A DNA stretch of 64,000 bases from Streptomyces massasporeus (GCF_014648995.1 NZ_BMSE01000025.1:1-64000); one strand, 5' to 3'. Positions 41,498 to 51,706 are shown, counted from the first letter of the stretch. Numbers and translations: made by a program. Notes: generated by a model not told the origin, from the sequence alone.

Positions 41498-43180
41498 ATG
41501 ACGCCGAACGCCGCCTCCGCCTCCTCCGGACCGAGCCGGAGAAGTTTCCTCGCCTCCACGGCGGTCGCCACCGCCGCCGTGGCCGGCGGGATGCCGCTGC
41601 TCGCCGCCTGCGGCGGTTCGGACAGCGGCTCGAAGGACGGCACGACGTCCGGCAAGAGCGCCAAGAAGCTGCTGCCGGCCTACGTCGCGAGCAACGTGGT
41701 CTCGCCGGACATCCCGGCCAAGAACGGCTCGGCCATGGGCTTCACCGGCAAGCTCGACCTGGCCGACCTCAAGACCTCGGTGCCGAAGAAGCTCGGCAAG
41801 GGCAGCCGCATCAAGATCATGTCGCCGTTCTGGGGCACGCCGCCGAAGGGCGACAACACCTACTACACGACGATGAACGACCTGATCGGCGTCGACATCG
41901 CCTGGCAGAACCAGGACGGCAACACCTACGACGAGAAGCTGGGCGCGGTGCTCGCCTCCAGCGACCTGCCGGACGTCGTGGTCATCCCCAGCTGGAACAT
42001 GGGCGGCAAGATACCCAGCGCCATCATCAGCAAGTTCGCCGACCTCGGCCCGTACCTGTCCGGGGACGCGATCAAGAAGTACCCGAACCTCGCGGCCATC
42101 CCGAGCGGGGCTTGGCAGTACTCCATCTTCGGCGGCAAGCTGCGCGGTCTGCCTCAGCCCGCTCCCTCCGTCCCCGGCATCGTGCCCTTCTACCGCAAGG
42201 ACGTCTTCGACAAGGAGGGCTACGACCTCCCCAAGTCCCCGGACGAGTTCCTCGCCCTCGCCAAGGAGATCACCCGGCCCAAGGCCAAGGTGTGGGCCTG
42301 CGACGACCTGAAGTGGGCCGCCTTCGAGTTCTTCGGTGTGCTCTCCGGCAGCGAGAAGCCGCTCGGCTGGAACCTCGCCGACGGCAAGATGGTCTACCGG
42401 GTCGAGACCGAGGAGTACCTCGAGGCCCTGGAGTGGACGCGCAAGCTCTACGCGGCGGGCGTGGTCCACCCCGACGCCAAGGCGGTCCAGGGCACCGCGG
42501 GTGACCGGTTCACCGCCGGCCAGGTCCTGATGTACAACCAGAACATCTCGGACTGGTGGGGCAAGATGGCCGAGCAGGCGGGCCAGAAGACCGACTTCCG
42601 CATCTCCGGCATGGACATCTTCGGCGCCGACGGCGGCGACCCCACGCTGTGGGCCGGCTCGCCCGCGGGCATCTTCGCCTTCATCAACAAGAAGGCCTCC
42701 AAGGCCGTCGTCGAGGACGTCCTGGCCGCCGCCAACGTCACCGCCGCCCCGTACGGCACCAAGGAGTACATGCTCACCAACTACGGGGTGGAGGGCACGC
42801 ACTACACCGTCAAGGACGGGGTGCCCACCAAGAACGACAAGGGCAACCAGGAGGTCATCAACGCCTATGTGATGCTCGCCAGCCCCGCCCCGACCATCGC
42901 GCACCCGGACCTGCCGGAGATCGCGAAGGAGCAGGTGGAGTGGCAGCAGCGGATGGGCGCCTTCACCAAGAAGTCCACCTTCTGGGGCATGCAGATCACC
43001 GAGCCCGCCCGCTACACCAACCTCTCCAACGACTTCGAGCAGCTGGAGGACGACGTCGTCCGCGGCCGCAAGAAGATCAGCGATGTGCAGCAGGCCGTCT
43101 CCGACTGGAAGAAGCAGGGCGGCGACAAGCTGCGGGACTGGTACCAGAAGCTGCACGACACCAACGGTTCCGCGCAGTGA
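41498..43180 (+). CDS. Oligosaccharide ABC transporter substrate-binding lipoprotein
   Basis: 560 aa, larger than typical sugar-binding proteins and of the LipO/AlgQ class. The N-terminus has a Tat motif (SRRSFLASTA) and lipobox LLAAC (Cys near residue 35). Body motifs: RIKIMSPFWGTPPKGDNTYY, DVVVIPSWNMGGKIPSAI, GLPQPAPSVPGIVPFYRKDVF, and SDWWGKMAEQAGQ. Class members bind long oligosaccharides, which fits uptake of xyloglucan fragments released by the GH74 and GH12 enzymes encoded downstream. First gene of the plus-strand operon. Confidence 0.88.
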   Translation: MTPNAASASSGPSRRSFLASTAVATAAVAGGMPLLAACGGSDSGSKDGTTSGKSAKKLLPAYVASNVVSPDIPAKNGSAMGFTGKLDLADLKTSVPKKLGKGSRIKIMSPFWGTPPKGDNTYYTTMNDLIGVDIAWQNQDGNTYDEKLGAVLASSDLPDVVVIPSWNMGGKIPSAIISKFADLGPYLSGDAIKKYPNLAAIPSGAWQYSIFGGKLRGLPQPAPSVPGIVPFYRKDVFDKEGYDLPKSPDEFLALAKEITRPKAKVWACDDLKWAAFEFFGVLSGSEKPLGWNLADGKMVYRVETEEYLEALEWTRKLYAAGVVHPDAKAVQGTAGDRFTAGQVLMYNQNISDWWGKMAEQAGQKTDFRISGMDIFGADGGDPTLWAGSPAGIFAFINKKASKAVVEDVLAAANVTAAPYGTKEYMLTNYGVEGTHYTVKDGVPTKNDKGNQEVINAYVMLASPAPTIAHPDLPEIAKEQVEWQQRMGAFTKKSTFWGMQITEPARYTNLSNDFEQLEDDVVRGRKKISDVQQAVSDWKKQGGDKLRDWYQKLHDTNGSAQ

Positions 43181-43206
43181 CCCGGCGCTGAGGCAAGGAG
43201 AAATCC

Positions 43207-44244
43207 GTGTCCAACAGCACGGTGCCGCGCAGCAGGGCCGAGGCGGAGACCACCGAGAAGGCTTCCCGGGCGGCGGACGCCACCGGGGAGCGGCCGGGGA
43301 AGAGGAAACTCTCCGGCAAGCTGAGCCTCAGGCTGCGGTTCCGCCGCGACCGCACGCTGATCCTGATGACCCTGCCGGCCGTCGCGCTGGTCCTGGTCTT
43401 CAACTACATACCGATCCTGGGCAATGTCGTCGCTTTCCAGGAGTACGACCCCTACGTCAGCGACAACGGCTTCGTCGCGATGCTGGAGAGCCCCTGGGTC
43501 GGCGTCGAGCAGTTCCAGCGGATCTTCGCGGACTCGGCGTTCTGGGACGCCGTACGGAACACGCTCGTGCTGTTCGGTCTCCAGCTGGTGCTGTTCTTCC
43601 CCATCCCGATCGTGCTCGCGCTGCTCATCAACAGCGTGATAAGGCCCCGCGTCCGGGCGGTGTCGCAGGCGATCCTCTACCTGCCGCACTTCTTCTCCTG
43701 GGTGCTGGTGATCACCATCTTCCAGCAGATCTTCGGCGGGGCGGGCATCATCGCGCAGACCCTGCGCCAGCACGGTTACGAGGGCTTCGACCTCATGACC
43801 GACCCCGGGATCTTCAAGTTCCTGGTGACGAGCGAGGGCGTCTGGAAGGACGCGGGCTGGGGCGTCATCGTCTTCCTCGCCGCTCTCGCCTCCGTGAGCC
43901 CCGACCTGTACGAGGCGGCGGCCATGGACGGAGCCGGTCGCTGGCGCCGGATGTGGCACGTCACGCTGCCCGCGCTGCGGCCCGTGATCGCCCTGCTGCT
44001 GGTGCTGCGCGTCGGTGACGCGCTCACCGTCGGCTTCGAGCAGATCCTGCTGCAACGCGACGCGGTGGGACCGGGAGCGGCGGAAGTCCTCGACACCTAT
44101 GTGTGGTGGAACGGTGTCCGCAACCAGGACTTCAGCTATGCGGCCGCGGCCGGCCTGATCAAGGGCCTGGTGAGCGTGGCTCTCGTCCTCGCCGCGAACA
44201 AGGTGGCCCACTTCATGGGCGAGCAGGGGGTGTACAAGAAGTGA
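43207..44244 (+). CDS. Oligosaccharide ABC transporter permease (LplB-like)
   Basis: 345 aa; a 50-residue charged cytoplasmic N-terminus, then six helices starting TLILMTLPAVALVLVFNYIPILG. EAA loop: DLYEAAAMDGAGRWRRMWHVTLPALRPVI. GTG start with aaggag 6 bp before it. It pairs with the downstream permease. Confidence 0.9.
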   Translation: MSNSTVPRSRAEAETTEKASRAADATGERPGKRKLSGKLSLRLRFRRDRTLILMTLPAVALVLVFNYIPILGNVVAFQEYDPYVSDNGFVAMLESPWVGVEQFQRIFADSAFWDAVRNTLVLFGLQLVLFFPIPIVLALLINSVIRPRVRAVSQAILYLPHFFSWVLVITIFQQIFGGAGIIAQTLRQHGYEGFDLMTDPGIFKFLVTSEGVWKDAGWGVIVFLAALASVSPDLYEAAAMDGAGRWRRMWHVTLPALRPVIALLLVLRVGDALTVGFEQILLQRDAVGPGAAEVLDTYVWWNGVRNQDFSYAAAAGLIKGLVSVALVLAANKVAHFMGEQGVYKK

Positions 44245-45191
44245 CCGCCGTCATCGACAAGGCCGCCCTCGACGAGGCGGCGCGCGAACCCCGCTGGTGG
44301 GAGGCGCCGCCGAGGCCCGTCTGGGAGGACGAGCCCGGCAAGGCCGGGGTCGCGGGCAAGGGCATCGTCCTGGCCGCCGCCTGCCTGGCGGTCCTGTTCC
44401 CGCTGTGGATCGTCATCGTCACCAGCCTGTCCTCGAAGCAGACCATCAACGCGGCCGGCGGCCTCGTGGTGATCCCGAAGGGCATCACCTTCGTCGCCTA
44501 CCAGGAACTGCTGAGCGGTGGGCAGGTGACCCGGGCCGCGATCGTCAGCGTGTGCGTCACCCTCGTCGGCACGGTGTTCTCCATGACGGTGTCGGTGCTG
44601 GCCGCCTACGGCCTGTCCCGTAGCGGGTCACTGGGGCACCGCTGGCTGCTGATGACGCTGCTCGCGACCATGTTCTTCGGGGCCGGGCTCATCCCGACGT
44701 ATCTGCTGGTGCAGTCCCTGGGCCTGACCGACACGTATCTCGCGTTGATCCTGCCGAGTGCGGTGAGTGTCTTCAACATCCTCGTGCTGCGCGCGTTCTT
44801 CATGGGTATCTCGCCGGAGCTCATCGACAGTGCGCGCATCGACGGGGCGGGGGACTGGCGGATCCTCTGGCAGATCGTCATGCCGCTCTCACGGGCCGTC
44901 ATCGCGGTGATCACGCTGTTCTACGCGGTGGGCTACTGGAGCGCCTGGTTCAACGCGTCGATCTATCTCAGCGACCAGAGCATGATGCCGCTGCAGAACG
45001 TCATGATCCAGCTGGTGCAGAAGCAGGAGGCGCCGGTGGGGGTGAGCCAGGCGATCAAGACCGGGCAGATCTCCGCGCTGGCGATCCAGATGGCCGTCAT
45101 GGTGATGGCGTTGCTGCCGGTGGCCGTGATCTCGCCGTTCGTCCAGAAGCACTTCAAGAAGGGCATGCTCACCGGGGCCGTCAAGGGCTGA
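44241..45191 (+). CDS. Oligosaccharide ABC transporter permease (LplC/YtcP-like)
   Basis: 316 aa, six helices, EAA loop ELIDSARIDGAGDWRILWQIVMPLSRAVI. The GTG start overlaps the stop of the first permease (GTGA). No ATPase gene follows anywhere in the locus, so a shared multi-sugar ATPase of MsiK type elsewhere in the genome must power it. Confidence 0.9.
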   Translation: MTAVIDKAALDEAAREPRWWEAPPRPVWEDEPGKAGVAGKGIVLAAACLAVLFPLWIVIVTSLSSKQTINAAGGLVVIPKGITFVAYQELLSGGQVTRAAIVSVCVTLVGTVFSMTVSVLAAYGLSRSGSLGHRWLLMTLLATMFFGAGLIPTYLLVQSLGLTDTYLALILPSAVSVFNILVLRAFFMGISPELIDSARIDGAGDWRILWQIVMPLSRAVIAVITLFYAVGYWSAWFNASIYLSDQSMMPLQNVMIQLVQKQEAPVGVSQAIKTGQISALAIQMAVMVMALLPVAVISPFVQKHFKKGMLTGAVKG

Positions 45192-45219
45192 CCGTAGGGC
45201 TGTCGGTTGTTCGTCGTCC

Positions 45220-45265
45220 GCGGCTGCCTCGTGGCTTGTCGCGCAGTTCCCCGCGCCCCTGAGGG
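45220..45265. repeat. Copy of a common Streptomyces intergenic repeat
   Basis: The segment contains ttgtcgcgcagttccccgcg and gcccctgaggg, a sequence I recall as occurring hundreds of times between Streptomyces genes. It lies in the 113-bp gap between the second permease and the GH74 gene. Confidence 0.5.
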
Positions 45266-45304
45266 CACCCACTTCCCCCCTCTGCGCAAGAACCGAGGTA
45301 TGTC

Positions 45305-47506
45305 ATGAGCACGTTTCACCTCAGCAGACGTTCCGTACTGGCCGGGACCGCCGCCGTCGCCGCGGTCGTCTCCCTTCCGTTGATCCAGGGGCAGGCCGCG
45401 GCCGTGACACCCGCCAAGGGCGGATACCGCTGGCGCAACGCGGTCCAGGGCGGCACCGGATTCATCACCGGCGTGCTGTTCCACCCCTCTGTACGCGGGC
45501 TCGCCTACCTCCGTACCGACATCGGCGGCGCCTACCGCTGGGACGACCGGACCGACCGCTGGATCCCGCTCACCGACCACCTCGGCTGGGACGACTGGAA
45601 CCTGCTGGGCGTGGAGGCCATGGCCGTCGACCCGGCGCATCCGAACCGGGTCTACCTCTCCCTCGGCACCTACGCGCAGTCCTGGGCCGGCAACGGGGCC
45701 GTGCTGCGGTCCGAGGACCGGGGCGCCACCTGGAAGCGCACCGACCTGACCGTCAAGCTCGGGGCCAACGAGGACGGACGCGGTTGCGGTGAGCGGCTGC
45801 TGGTCGATCCCCGGGACAGCGGCACCCTGTGGCTCGGCACCCGGCACGACGGGCTGCTCAAGTCCACCGACCGGGGCTCCAGTTGGCAGGCCGTGAGTTT
45901 CCCGGCCACGCCGAGCGCCACGGGCCAGGGCGTCACGCTCCTGGTCGCCGCGGGACGCAGCGTCTACGCCGGCTGGGGCGACTCCGACGGCACCCCCGGG
46001 AAGCCCAACCTGTACCGCACGTCCGACGGCACCACCTGGGAGGCCGTCCCCGGGCAGCCCACCGGCACCGCCGCCAAGGTCCCGGTCCGGGCCGCGTACG
46101 ACCGGCACACCCGCGAGTTGTACGTGACGTACGCCGACGCCCCCGGCCCCAACGGCCAGTCGACCGGCAGTGTGCACAAGCTGCGGACGACGAGCGGCAA
46201 GTGGACCGAGGTGACGCCGGTGAAGCCCGGCGGGACGACGAGCGACGGCGGGACCGACTCCTTCGGTTACGGCGGTGTCGCCGTCGACGCCCGCGACCCG
46301 GGGACCGTCGTCGTCTCCACCAACAACCGCTGGTCGCTGGTGGACACCCTGTACCGGACCACCGACGGCGGCCGCACCTGGATGTCCCTGAAGGACAAGG
46401 CCGTCCTCGACGTCTCCGAGACGCCCTACCTCACGTTCGGTGCCGACAAGCCCAAGTTCGGCTGGTGGATCCAGGCCGTCGGGCTCGACCCGTACGACTC
46501 CCGGCACGTGGTCTACGGCACCGGCGCCACCCTCTACGGCACCCGCGACCTCAAGCACTGGGCCCCGCAGATCCGCGGGGTGGAAGAGGCGTCCATACGA
46601 CAGTTGATCTCGCCCCCGAGCGGTGAGGCTCACTTGCTCAGCGGGTCCGGGGACATCGGCGTGATGTACCACGAGCGGCTCACGGCATCGCCGTCCCGCG
46701 GCATGGCGTCGAACCCCGTGTTCGGCACGGCGACGGGCCTGTCGCTGGCCCCGGCCAAGCCGTCCTACGTGGTCCGGGCCGGCTGGGGCGACAACGGCAA
46801 CGGGGCCTTCTCGAACGACGGCGGCAGGACCTGGTCGCCCTTCAAGGCCCAGCCGGACGTGGCCAAGTCCGCGCCCGGCCCGATCGCCACCAGCGCCGAC
46901 GGCAGCGTGCTGCTGTGGTCCTTCGGCGCGGCCAACCCCGGGTACCGCTCCGCGGACAACGGCGCCGGCTGGTCGGAGGTCGCCTCCTTCCCCAAGGGCG
47001 CCACGCCGGTTGCGGACCCCGTCGACCCGGCCCGCTTCTACGCGTTCGACACCACCACCGGCACCCTCCACGCCAGCACCGACGGCGGCCTGACCTTCAC
47101 CGCGCGGGCCACCGGCCTGAACTCGGGCGACACCGAGTTCCAGCTGGTCGCGGCGCCCGGACGGTCCGGAGACCTGTGGCTGAGCGTGAAGTGGAACGGG
47201 CTGTACCGCTCGACCGACGGCGGTGCGACCTTCACCAAGGTCGCCAGCTGCTGGGCCTCGTACACCCTCGGCTTCGGCAAGGCCGCCGAGGGCGCCTCCT
47301 ACCCGGCGATCTACATGGTCGGCGCCACCGAGACGATCACCGCCGTGTACCGCTCGGACGACGAGGCGAAGACCTGGACACGGATCAACGACGACCGGCA
47401 CCAGTGGGGCTGGATCGGCGCCGCCATCACCGGCGACCCGCGCGTCCACGGCCGTGTCTACATCGCCACCAACGGGCGCGGCGTGCAGTACGGGGAGCCC
47501 GCCTGA
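45305..47506 (+). CDS. Secreted GH74 endo-xyloglucanase
   Basis: 733 aa. Tat signal (LSRRSVLAGTAAVAAVVSLP) cleaved after about residue 35. The mature protein is made of BNR/Asp-box repeats forming two seven-bladed propellers. Family signatures: WRNAVQGGTGFITGVLFHP, YLRTDIGGAYRWDD, LGWDDWNLLGVEAMAVDP, RSEDRGATWKRTDL and LYRTTDGGRTW. GH74 enzymes cut the glucan backbone of xyloglucan outside the cell. It lacks the carbohydrate-binding module that many relatives carry. The stop overlaps the start of the GH42 gene (TGATG). Confidence 0.92.
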   Translation: MSTFHLSRRSVLAGTAAVAAVVSLPLIQGQAAAVTPAKGGYRWRNAVQGGTGFITGVLFHPSVRGLAYLRTDIGGAYRWDDRTDRWIPLTDHLGWDDWNLLGVEAMAVDPAHPNRVYLSLGTYAQSWAGNGAVLRSEDRGATWKRTDLTVKLGANEDGRGCGERLLVDPRDSGTLWLGTRHDGLLKSTDRGSSWQAVSFPATPSATGQGVTLLVAAGRSVYAGWGDSDGTPGKPNLYRTSDGTTWEAVPGQPTGTAAKVPVRAAYDRHTRELYVTYADAPGPNGQSTGSVHKLRTTSGKWTEVTPVKPGGTTSDGGTDSFGYGGVAVDARDPGTVVVSTNNRWSLVDTLYRTTDGGRTWMSLKDKAVLDVSETPYLTFGADKPKFGWWIQAVGLDPYDSRHVVYGTGATLYGTRDLKHWAPQIRGVEEASIRQLISPPSGEAHLLSGSGDIGVMYHERLTASPSRGMASNPVFGTATGLSLAPAKPSYVVRAGWGDNGNGAFSNDGGRTWSPFKAQPDVAKSAPGPIATSADGSVLLWSFGAANPGYRSADNGAGWSEVASFPKGATPVADPVDPARFYAFDTTTGTLHASTDGGLTFTARATGLNSGDTEFQLVAAPGRSGDLWLSVKWNGLYRSTDGGATFTKVASCWASYTLGFGKAAEGASYPAIYMVGATETITAVYRSDDEAKTWTRINDDRHQWGWIGAAITGDPRVHGRVYIATNGRGVQYGEPA

Positions 47507-49485
47507 TGACCGTGCGGAAACGGCCCGGCCTCAGCGACGCCACCCGGGGCCGGCTCCTCTTCGGAGGGGACTACAACCCGGAGCAGTGGCCCGAGAAGAC
47601 CTGGCACGAGGACGTCCGGCTGATGAAGGCCGCCGGCGTCAACTCGGTCACCCTCGGCGTCTTCTCCTGGTCGAAGCTGGAACCCGAGCCGGGAGCACGG
47701 GAGTTCGGCTGGCTGGACACGCTGATGGACCTGATGCACGCGGGCGGCATCGGCGTCGTCCTCGCCACCCCGACCTCCTCGCCCCCGCCCTGGATGGGCC
47801 GGCTGCACCCCGACACCCTGCCCGTCACCGAGGACGGCCGCACCGAGTGGTGGGGCGGCCGGCAGCACTTCTCGCACTCCAGCGCCACCTACCGGCGCTA
47901 CGCCGCCGCCATCACCGAGGACCTGGCCGCCCGCTACGGCGACCACCCGGCCCTGACGATGTGGCACATCAACAACGAGTACTGCACCGTCGACTTCGGT
48001 GACGAGGCCGCCGCCTCCTTCCGGCGGTGGCTGCGCGAGCGGTACGGCTCGCTCGACGCCCTCAACGAGGCCTGGGGCACCGCCTTCTGGAGCCAGGGCT
48101 ACGACACCTGGGACGGCATCCTGCCGCCCCGCCTGCCCCACTACATGCGCAACCCCGGCCAGGTCCTGGACTTCCGCCGCTTCACCTCCGACATGCTCCT
48201 GGAGTGTTACACCGCCGAGCGGGACATCGTCCGGCGGCACACCCCGCATCTGCCGGTCACCAGCAACTTCATGCCGCTGTGGTTCGGGCAGGACGCCTGG
48301 CGCTGGGCCGAGGAGGAGGACGTCGTCTCCGTCGACCTCTACCCCGACCCGCGCGACCCCCTCGGCGCGCAGAGCGGCGCCCTGGTCCAGGACATGACCC
48401 GCTCCCAGGCGCGCGGGCCCTGGATGCTGATGGAGCAGGCGGCCGGGCCGGTCAACTGGCGGGGTGTGAACCACCCCAAGCCGCGCGGCCTCAACCGGCT
48501 CTGGTCGCTTCAGGCCGTGGCCCGGGGAGCCGACGCCGTCTGCTACTTCCAGTGGCGGCAGTCCCGGCAGGGCGCGGAGAAGTTCCACTCCGGCATGGTC
48601 AGCCACGCGGGGGAGGAGGGCCGGACGTACCAGGAGGTCAAGCGGCTCGGCGCCGACCTGGAGCGGATCGCCCCCGAGGTGACCGGCCGGCACCTCACCG
48701 CGAACGTCGCCGTCCTGCACGACTGGCACTCCTGGTGGGCCGGCGCCCAGGACGGCCGCCTGTCCGGCCTGGTGGAGTACCCGGACGTCCTGCGCGCCTG
48801 GCACCGGGCCCTGTGGCAGGCGCACCTCACCACCGACTTCGCCCACCCCGAGCACGACCTGACGCCGTATTCGCTGGTCGTCGTGCCGCAGCTGTACTCC
48901 CTCACCGACGCCGCGACCGACAACCTCCTCGCCTACGTACGGCAGGGCGGCACCCTCGTCTGCGGCTTCCAGACCGGCGTCGCCGACCAGGACGACCGCG
49001 TCCGCCCCGGCGGCATGGACGTCCGGCTGCGCGAGCTGTTCGGCATCCGCACGCTGCACGAGTGGTGGCCGCTGGACGCGGGGGAGACGGTCGCCTGCGA
49101 GGGCTTCGGCGGCACCCTGTGGTCCGAGGAGATCGAGCCCGCCGACCCCGACCACACGACCTGCTACAAGGGCGGCGAACTGGACGGCATGCCCGCGGTG
49201 CTGCGCAAGGGCCGGGCCTGGTACGTCTCCACGCTCCCGGAGCCCGAGGCGCTGCGCGACCTGCTGGCCTCGATCGCCGCTGGTGCGGGCGTCCGGCCGG
49301 TGCTCGACGATCTCCCCGAGCAGGTGGAGGCCGTGCGGCGGGGCGAGGTGCTGTTCGTGCTCAACCACGGCCGCGAGCCGGTGACCGTCGAGGTGCCCGG
49401 CACCCACCGCGACCTGCTGTCCGGTACGGACGTCACCGACCGGGTCACCCTCGGCCGCTACGAGGCGGCGGTGCTGCGGCCATGA
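47506..49485 (+). CDS. GH42 beta-galactosidase
   Basis: 659 aa, no signal peptide. The GH42 barrel starts LLFGGDYNPEQWPEKTWHEDVRLMKAAGVNSVTLGVFSWSKLEPEPG. Acid/base Glu158 lies in WHINNEYC and nucleophile Glu310 in WMLMEQAAGPVNW. A trimerisation domain (LVVVPQLYSLTDAATDNLLAYVRQGGTLV) and a C-terminal beta domain follow. In this locus it would take galactose off the xyloglucan side chains in the cytoplasm. Confidence 0.92.
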   Translation: MTVRKRPGLSDATRGRLLFGGDYNPEQWPEKTWHEDVRLMKAAGVNSVTLGVFSWSKLEPEPGAREFGWLDTLMDLMHAGGIGVVLATPTSSPPPWMGRLHPDTLPVTEDGRTEWWGGRQHFSHSSATYRRYAAAITEDLAARYGDHPALTMWHINNEYCTVDFGDEAAASFRRWLRERYGSLDALNEAWGTAFWSQGYDTWDGILPPRLPHYMRNPGQVLDFRRFTSDMLLECYTAERDIVRRHTPHLPVTSNFMPLWFGQDAWRWAEEEDVVSVDLYPDPRDPLGAQSGALVQDMTRSQARGPWMLMEQAAGPVNWRGVNHPKPRGLNRLWSLQAVARGADAVCYFQWRQSRQGAEKFHSGMVSHAGEEGRTYQEVKRLGADLERIAPEVTGRHLTANVAVLHDWHSWWAGAQDGRLSGLVEYPDVLRAWHRALWQAHLTTDFAHPEHDLTPYSLVVVPQLYSLTDAATDNLLAYVRQGGTLVCGFQTGVADQDDRVRPGGMDVRLRELFGIRTLHEWWPLDAGETVACEGFGGTLWSEEIEPADPDHTTCYKGGELDGMPAVLRKGRAWYVSTLPEPEALRDLLASIAAGAGVRPVLDDLPEQVEAVRRGEVLFVLNHGREPVTVEVPGTHRDLLSGTDVTDRVTLGRYEAAVLRP

Positions 49486-51671
49486 CCGACTCCGCCCCCG
49501 TCCACGGCACCTGGGAGCCGCACCCGGCCGCCCGCTGGGAGGACGCCTTCCTCAGCGGCAACGGCCGGCACGGTGCCCTGGTGTTCGGTGATCCGCACGC
49601 CGAGCGGGTCGTCGTCACCCACCACACCCTGGTACGGCCCAATGGCCGGGACCCCCGCCCGCCGCAGCTCGCCGGTGACCTGCCCGGACTCCAGGACCGT
49701 CTCCTGGCGGGTGACACGACCGCTGCCGAGGACTTCACGGACGGGCGCCCCCTCCAGTGGGTGCAGCCCTTCCACCCGGCATTCCAGGTCCGGCTGGACC
49801 GGCCCGAGGACGGCGGCCACGACTACCGACGGGACGTCGACTTCACCACCGGAGTGGTGAGCACGACCTGGGCCGGCCGGGCCGGCCGCGTCTTCGTCTC
49901 CCGCGCCGACGACGTGATCGTCCAGCACCTCACCGGATCCGGCCTCAGCCTCGACATCGAGCTCGACCCCCGGCTGCCCGGCGCCCCCGCCCGGCTGGGC
50001 ATCGGCCACGGAGCCGTCCTCACCCCCGAGGGCGCCCTGCTCAGCCTGCGCGCCCGCTACCCGGACAGCGACCTGGCCTGCACCGGCGTCACCCAGGTCA
50101 CCGTCACCGGCGGCACCACCACCCTGGTGCCCCCCGGCGTGCGCATCGAGGGCGCCCGGTCCGTGCTGCTCCTCACCCGGGTGCACCGGCACCCCGGCGA
50201 GCTCGACGTGGTCGCCGAGGGCCGTGCCCTGCGCGACCTGCCCGCCGCCTACGACGAACTCCTCGAACGTCACACCGCCCTGCACCGCACCGCCTACGAG
50301 CGCGTCACCCTCGACCTCGCCGCCGACCCCGCCGAACGGGCCCTGCCGGGGTCGGAACTGCTCAAGCAGCCGCGCAGCGCCGCCCTGCTGGAGCGCCTCT
50401 TCGCCGCCGGGCGCTACCACCAGCTCTCCGCGAGCGGGCTCTTCCCGCCCCGCCTGACCGGACTGTGGACCGGCGACTGGAACACCGCCTGGTCCGGCGC
50501 CTTCACCAACGACGCCAACCTCAACCTCCAGACCGCCTCGGCCGCCGCCGCAGCCCTCCCCGAGGTCACCGAGGCACACGCGAACCTGATCCAGCGGCTG
50601 CTCCCCGACTGGCGCGACAACGCCCGCGCGATCTTCGGCACCCGCGGCGTCGTCGCCCCCGCCCACTCCGACGGCGAGTCCGGCCACTCCTACCACTACA
50701 ACCGCGAATACCCGCTGCACCTGTGGACCGCCGGCGCCGACTGGCTGCTCAAGCCGCTCGTCGACCACGACGACACCCACGGCACCCGCGACCCCCGCAC
50801 CGCAGCCGCCCTCGCCGAAGTCGCCCTGTTCTACGAGGACTTCCTCGCCAGGACGGACGAGAACGGCCACCTCGTCGTCGTCCCGTCCTACTCACCCGAG
50901 AACCGGCCGGCGAACGCGAGCTGGGGCACGATCAACGCCGCCATGGACCTCTCCGCGGCCCGCCACGCCCTGCGTACGGCCGCCGCCTACCACCCGGGCC
51001 CCGACGCCGACCGCTGGAACGCCCTCGCCGACCGGCTCCCGCCGCACCGGATCAACGAGGACGGCGCCCTGGCCGAATGGGCCTGGCCCGGCCTCACCGA
51101 CTCCTACGACCACCGCCACCTCAGCCACCTCTACGGCGTCTGGCCGCTCGACGAGATCACCCCCTACGACACCCCCGAACTGGCCGACGCCGCACACCGG
51201 GCCCTCGCACTGCGCGGCGCCGAGAACGACTCCGCGCACGGCCACCTCCACCACGCCCTCGTCGCGGCCCGGCTCCGGGACGCGGACCGCGTCGCCCACG
51301 CCCTCGGCCAGGTCCTGGACGGCGACTTCTTCCACGCCTCCCTCATGAGCGCGCACTACCCCGCCCGCGACGTCTACAACGCCGACGCCGCGCACACCCT
51401 GCCCGCCGTGCTGATCGAGATGCTCGTCCAGTCGACCCCCGACCGGCTGGTCCTGCTGCCCGCGCTGCCGTCGGCGTACCCCGCCGGCGCCCTGTGCGGG
51501 GTGCGCACCCGGTTCGGGGCCGAGCTCGACGTCACCTGGACGCGGGACGGCGCCGTCGTCGTCATCAGGCCCGGCCGCACCCACCGCGTCGAACTGCGGA
51601 CTTCCTCCGGCGCAGAATCCCTCCACCTGGTCGCCGGAGAAGACCACGTCCTCACCCTGAGGACGTGGTAG
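49482..51671 (+). CDS. GH95 alpha-L-fucosidase-type glycosidase
   Basis: 729 aa, no signal peptide. The N-terminal beta-sandwich begins RWEDAFLSGNGRHGALVFGDP. The (alpha/alpha)6 barrel carries ASGLFPPRLTGLWTGDWNTAWSGAFTNDANLNLQTASAAA, SYHYNREYPLHLWTAGADW, SYSPENRPANASWGTINAAMDLS and SYDHRHLSHLYGVWPLDEI, characteristic of GH95. Members cleave 1,2-alpha-L-fucose, the terminal sugar of fucosylated xyloglucan; some act on galactose. ATGA overlap with the GH42 gene means the two enzymes are made together. Confidence 0.9.
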   Translation: MTDSAPVHGTWEPHPAARWEDAFLSGNGRHGALVFGDPHAERVVVTHHTLVRPNGRDPRPPQLAGDLPGLQDRLLAGDTTAAEDFTDGRPLQWVQPFHPAFQVRLDRPEDGGHDYRRDVDFTTGVVSTTWAGRAGRVFVSRADDVIVQHLTGSGLSLDIELDPRLPGAPARLGIGHGAVLTPEGALLSLRARYPDSDLACTGVTQVTVTGGTTTLVPPGVRIEGARSVLLLTRVHRHPGELDVVAEGRALRDLPAAYDELLERHTALHRTAYERVTLDLAADPAERALPGSELLKQPRSAALLERLFAAGRYHQLSASGLFPPRLTGLWTGDWNTAWSGAFTNDANLNLQTASAAAAALPEVTEAHANLIQRLLPDWRDNARAIFGTRGVVAPAHSDGESGHSYHYNREYPLHLWTAGADWLLKPLVDHDDTHGTRDPRTAAALAEVALFYEDFLARTDENGHLVVVPSYSPENRPANASWGTINAAMDLSAARHALRTAAAYHPGPDADRWNALADRLPPHRINEDGALAEWAWPGLTDSYDHRHLSHLYGVWPLDEITPYDTPELADAAHRALALRGAENDSAHGHLHHALVAARLRDADRVAHALGQVLDGDFFHASLMSAHYPARDVYNADAAHTLPAVLIEMLVQSTPDRLVLLPALPSAYPAGALCGVRTRFGAELDVTWTRDGAVVVIRPGRTHRVELRTSSGAESLHLVAGEDHVLTLRTW

Positions 51672-51706
51672 TTCCCCCCACCCCCCCCACCCATGGAAGG
51701 GACACC

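Noticed and set aside
46915..47505. N-terminal extension of the GH42 gene into the GH74 gene
   Set aside because: The extension overlaps conserved GH74 sequence; the ATG at 47506 overlaps the GH74 stop and starts a typical GH42 N-terminus.
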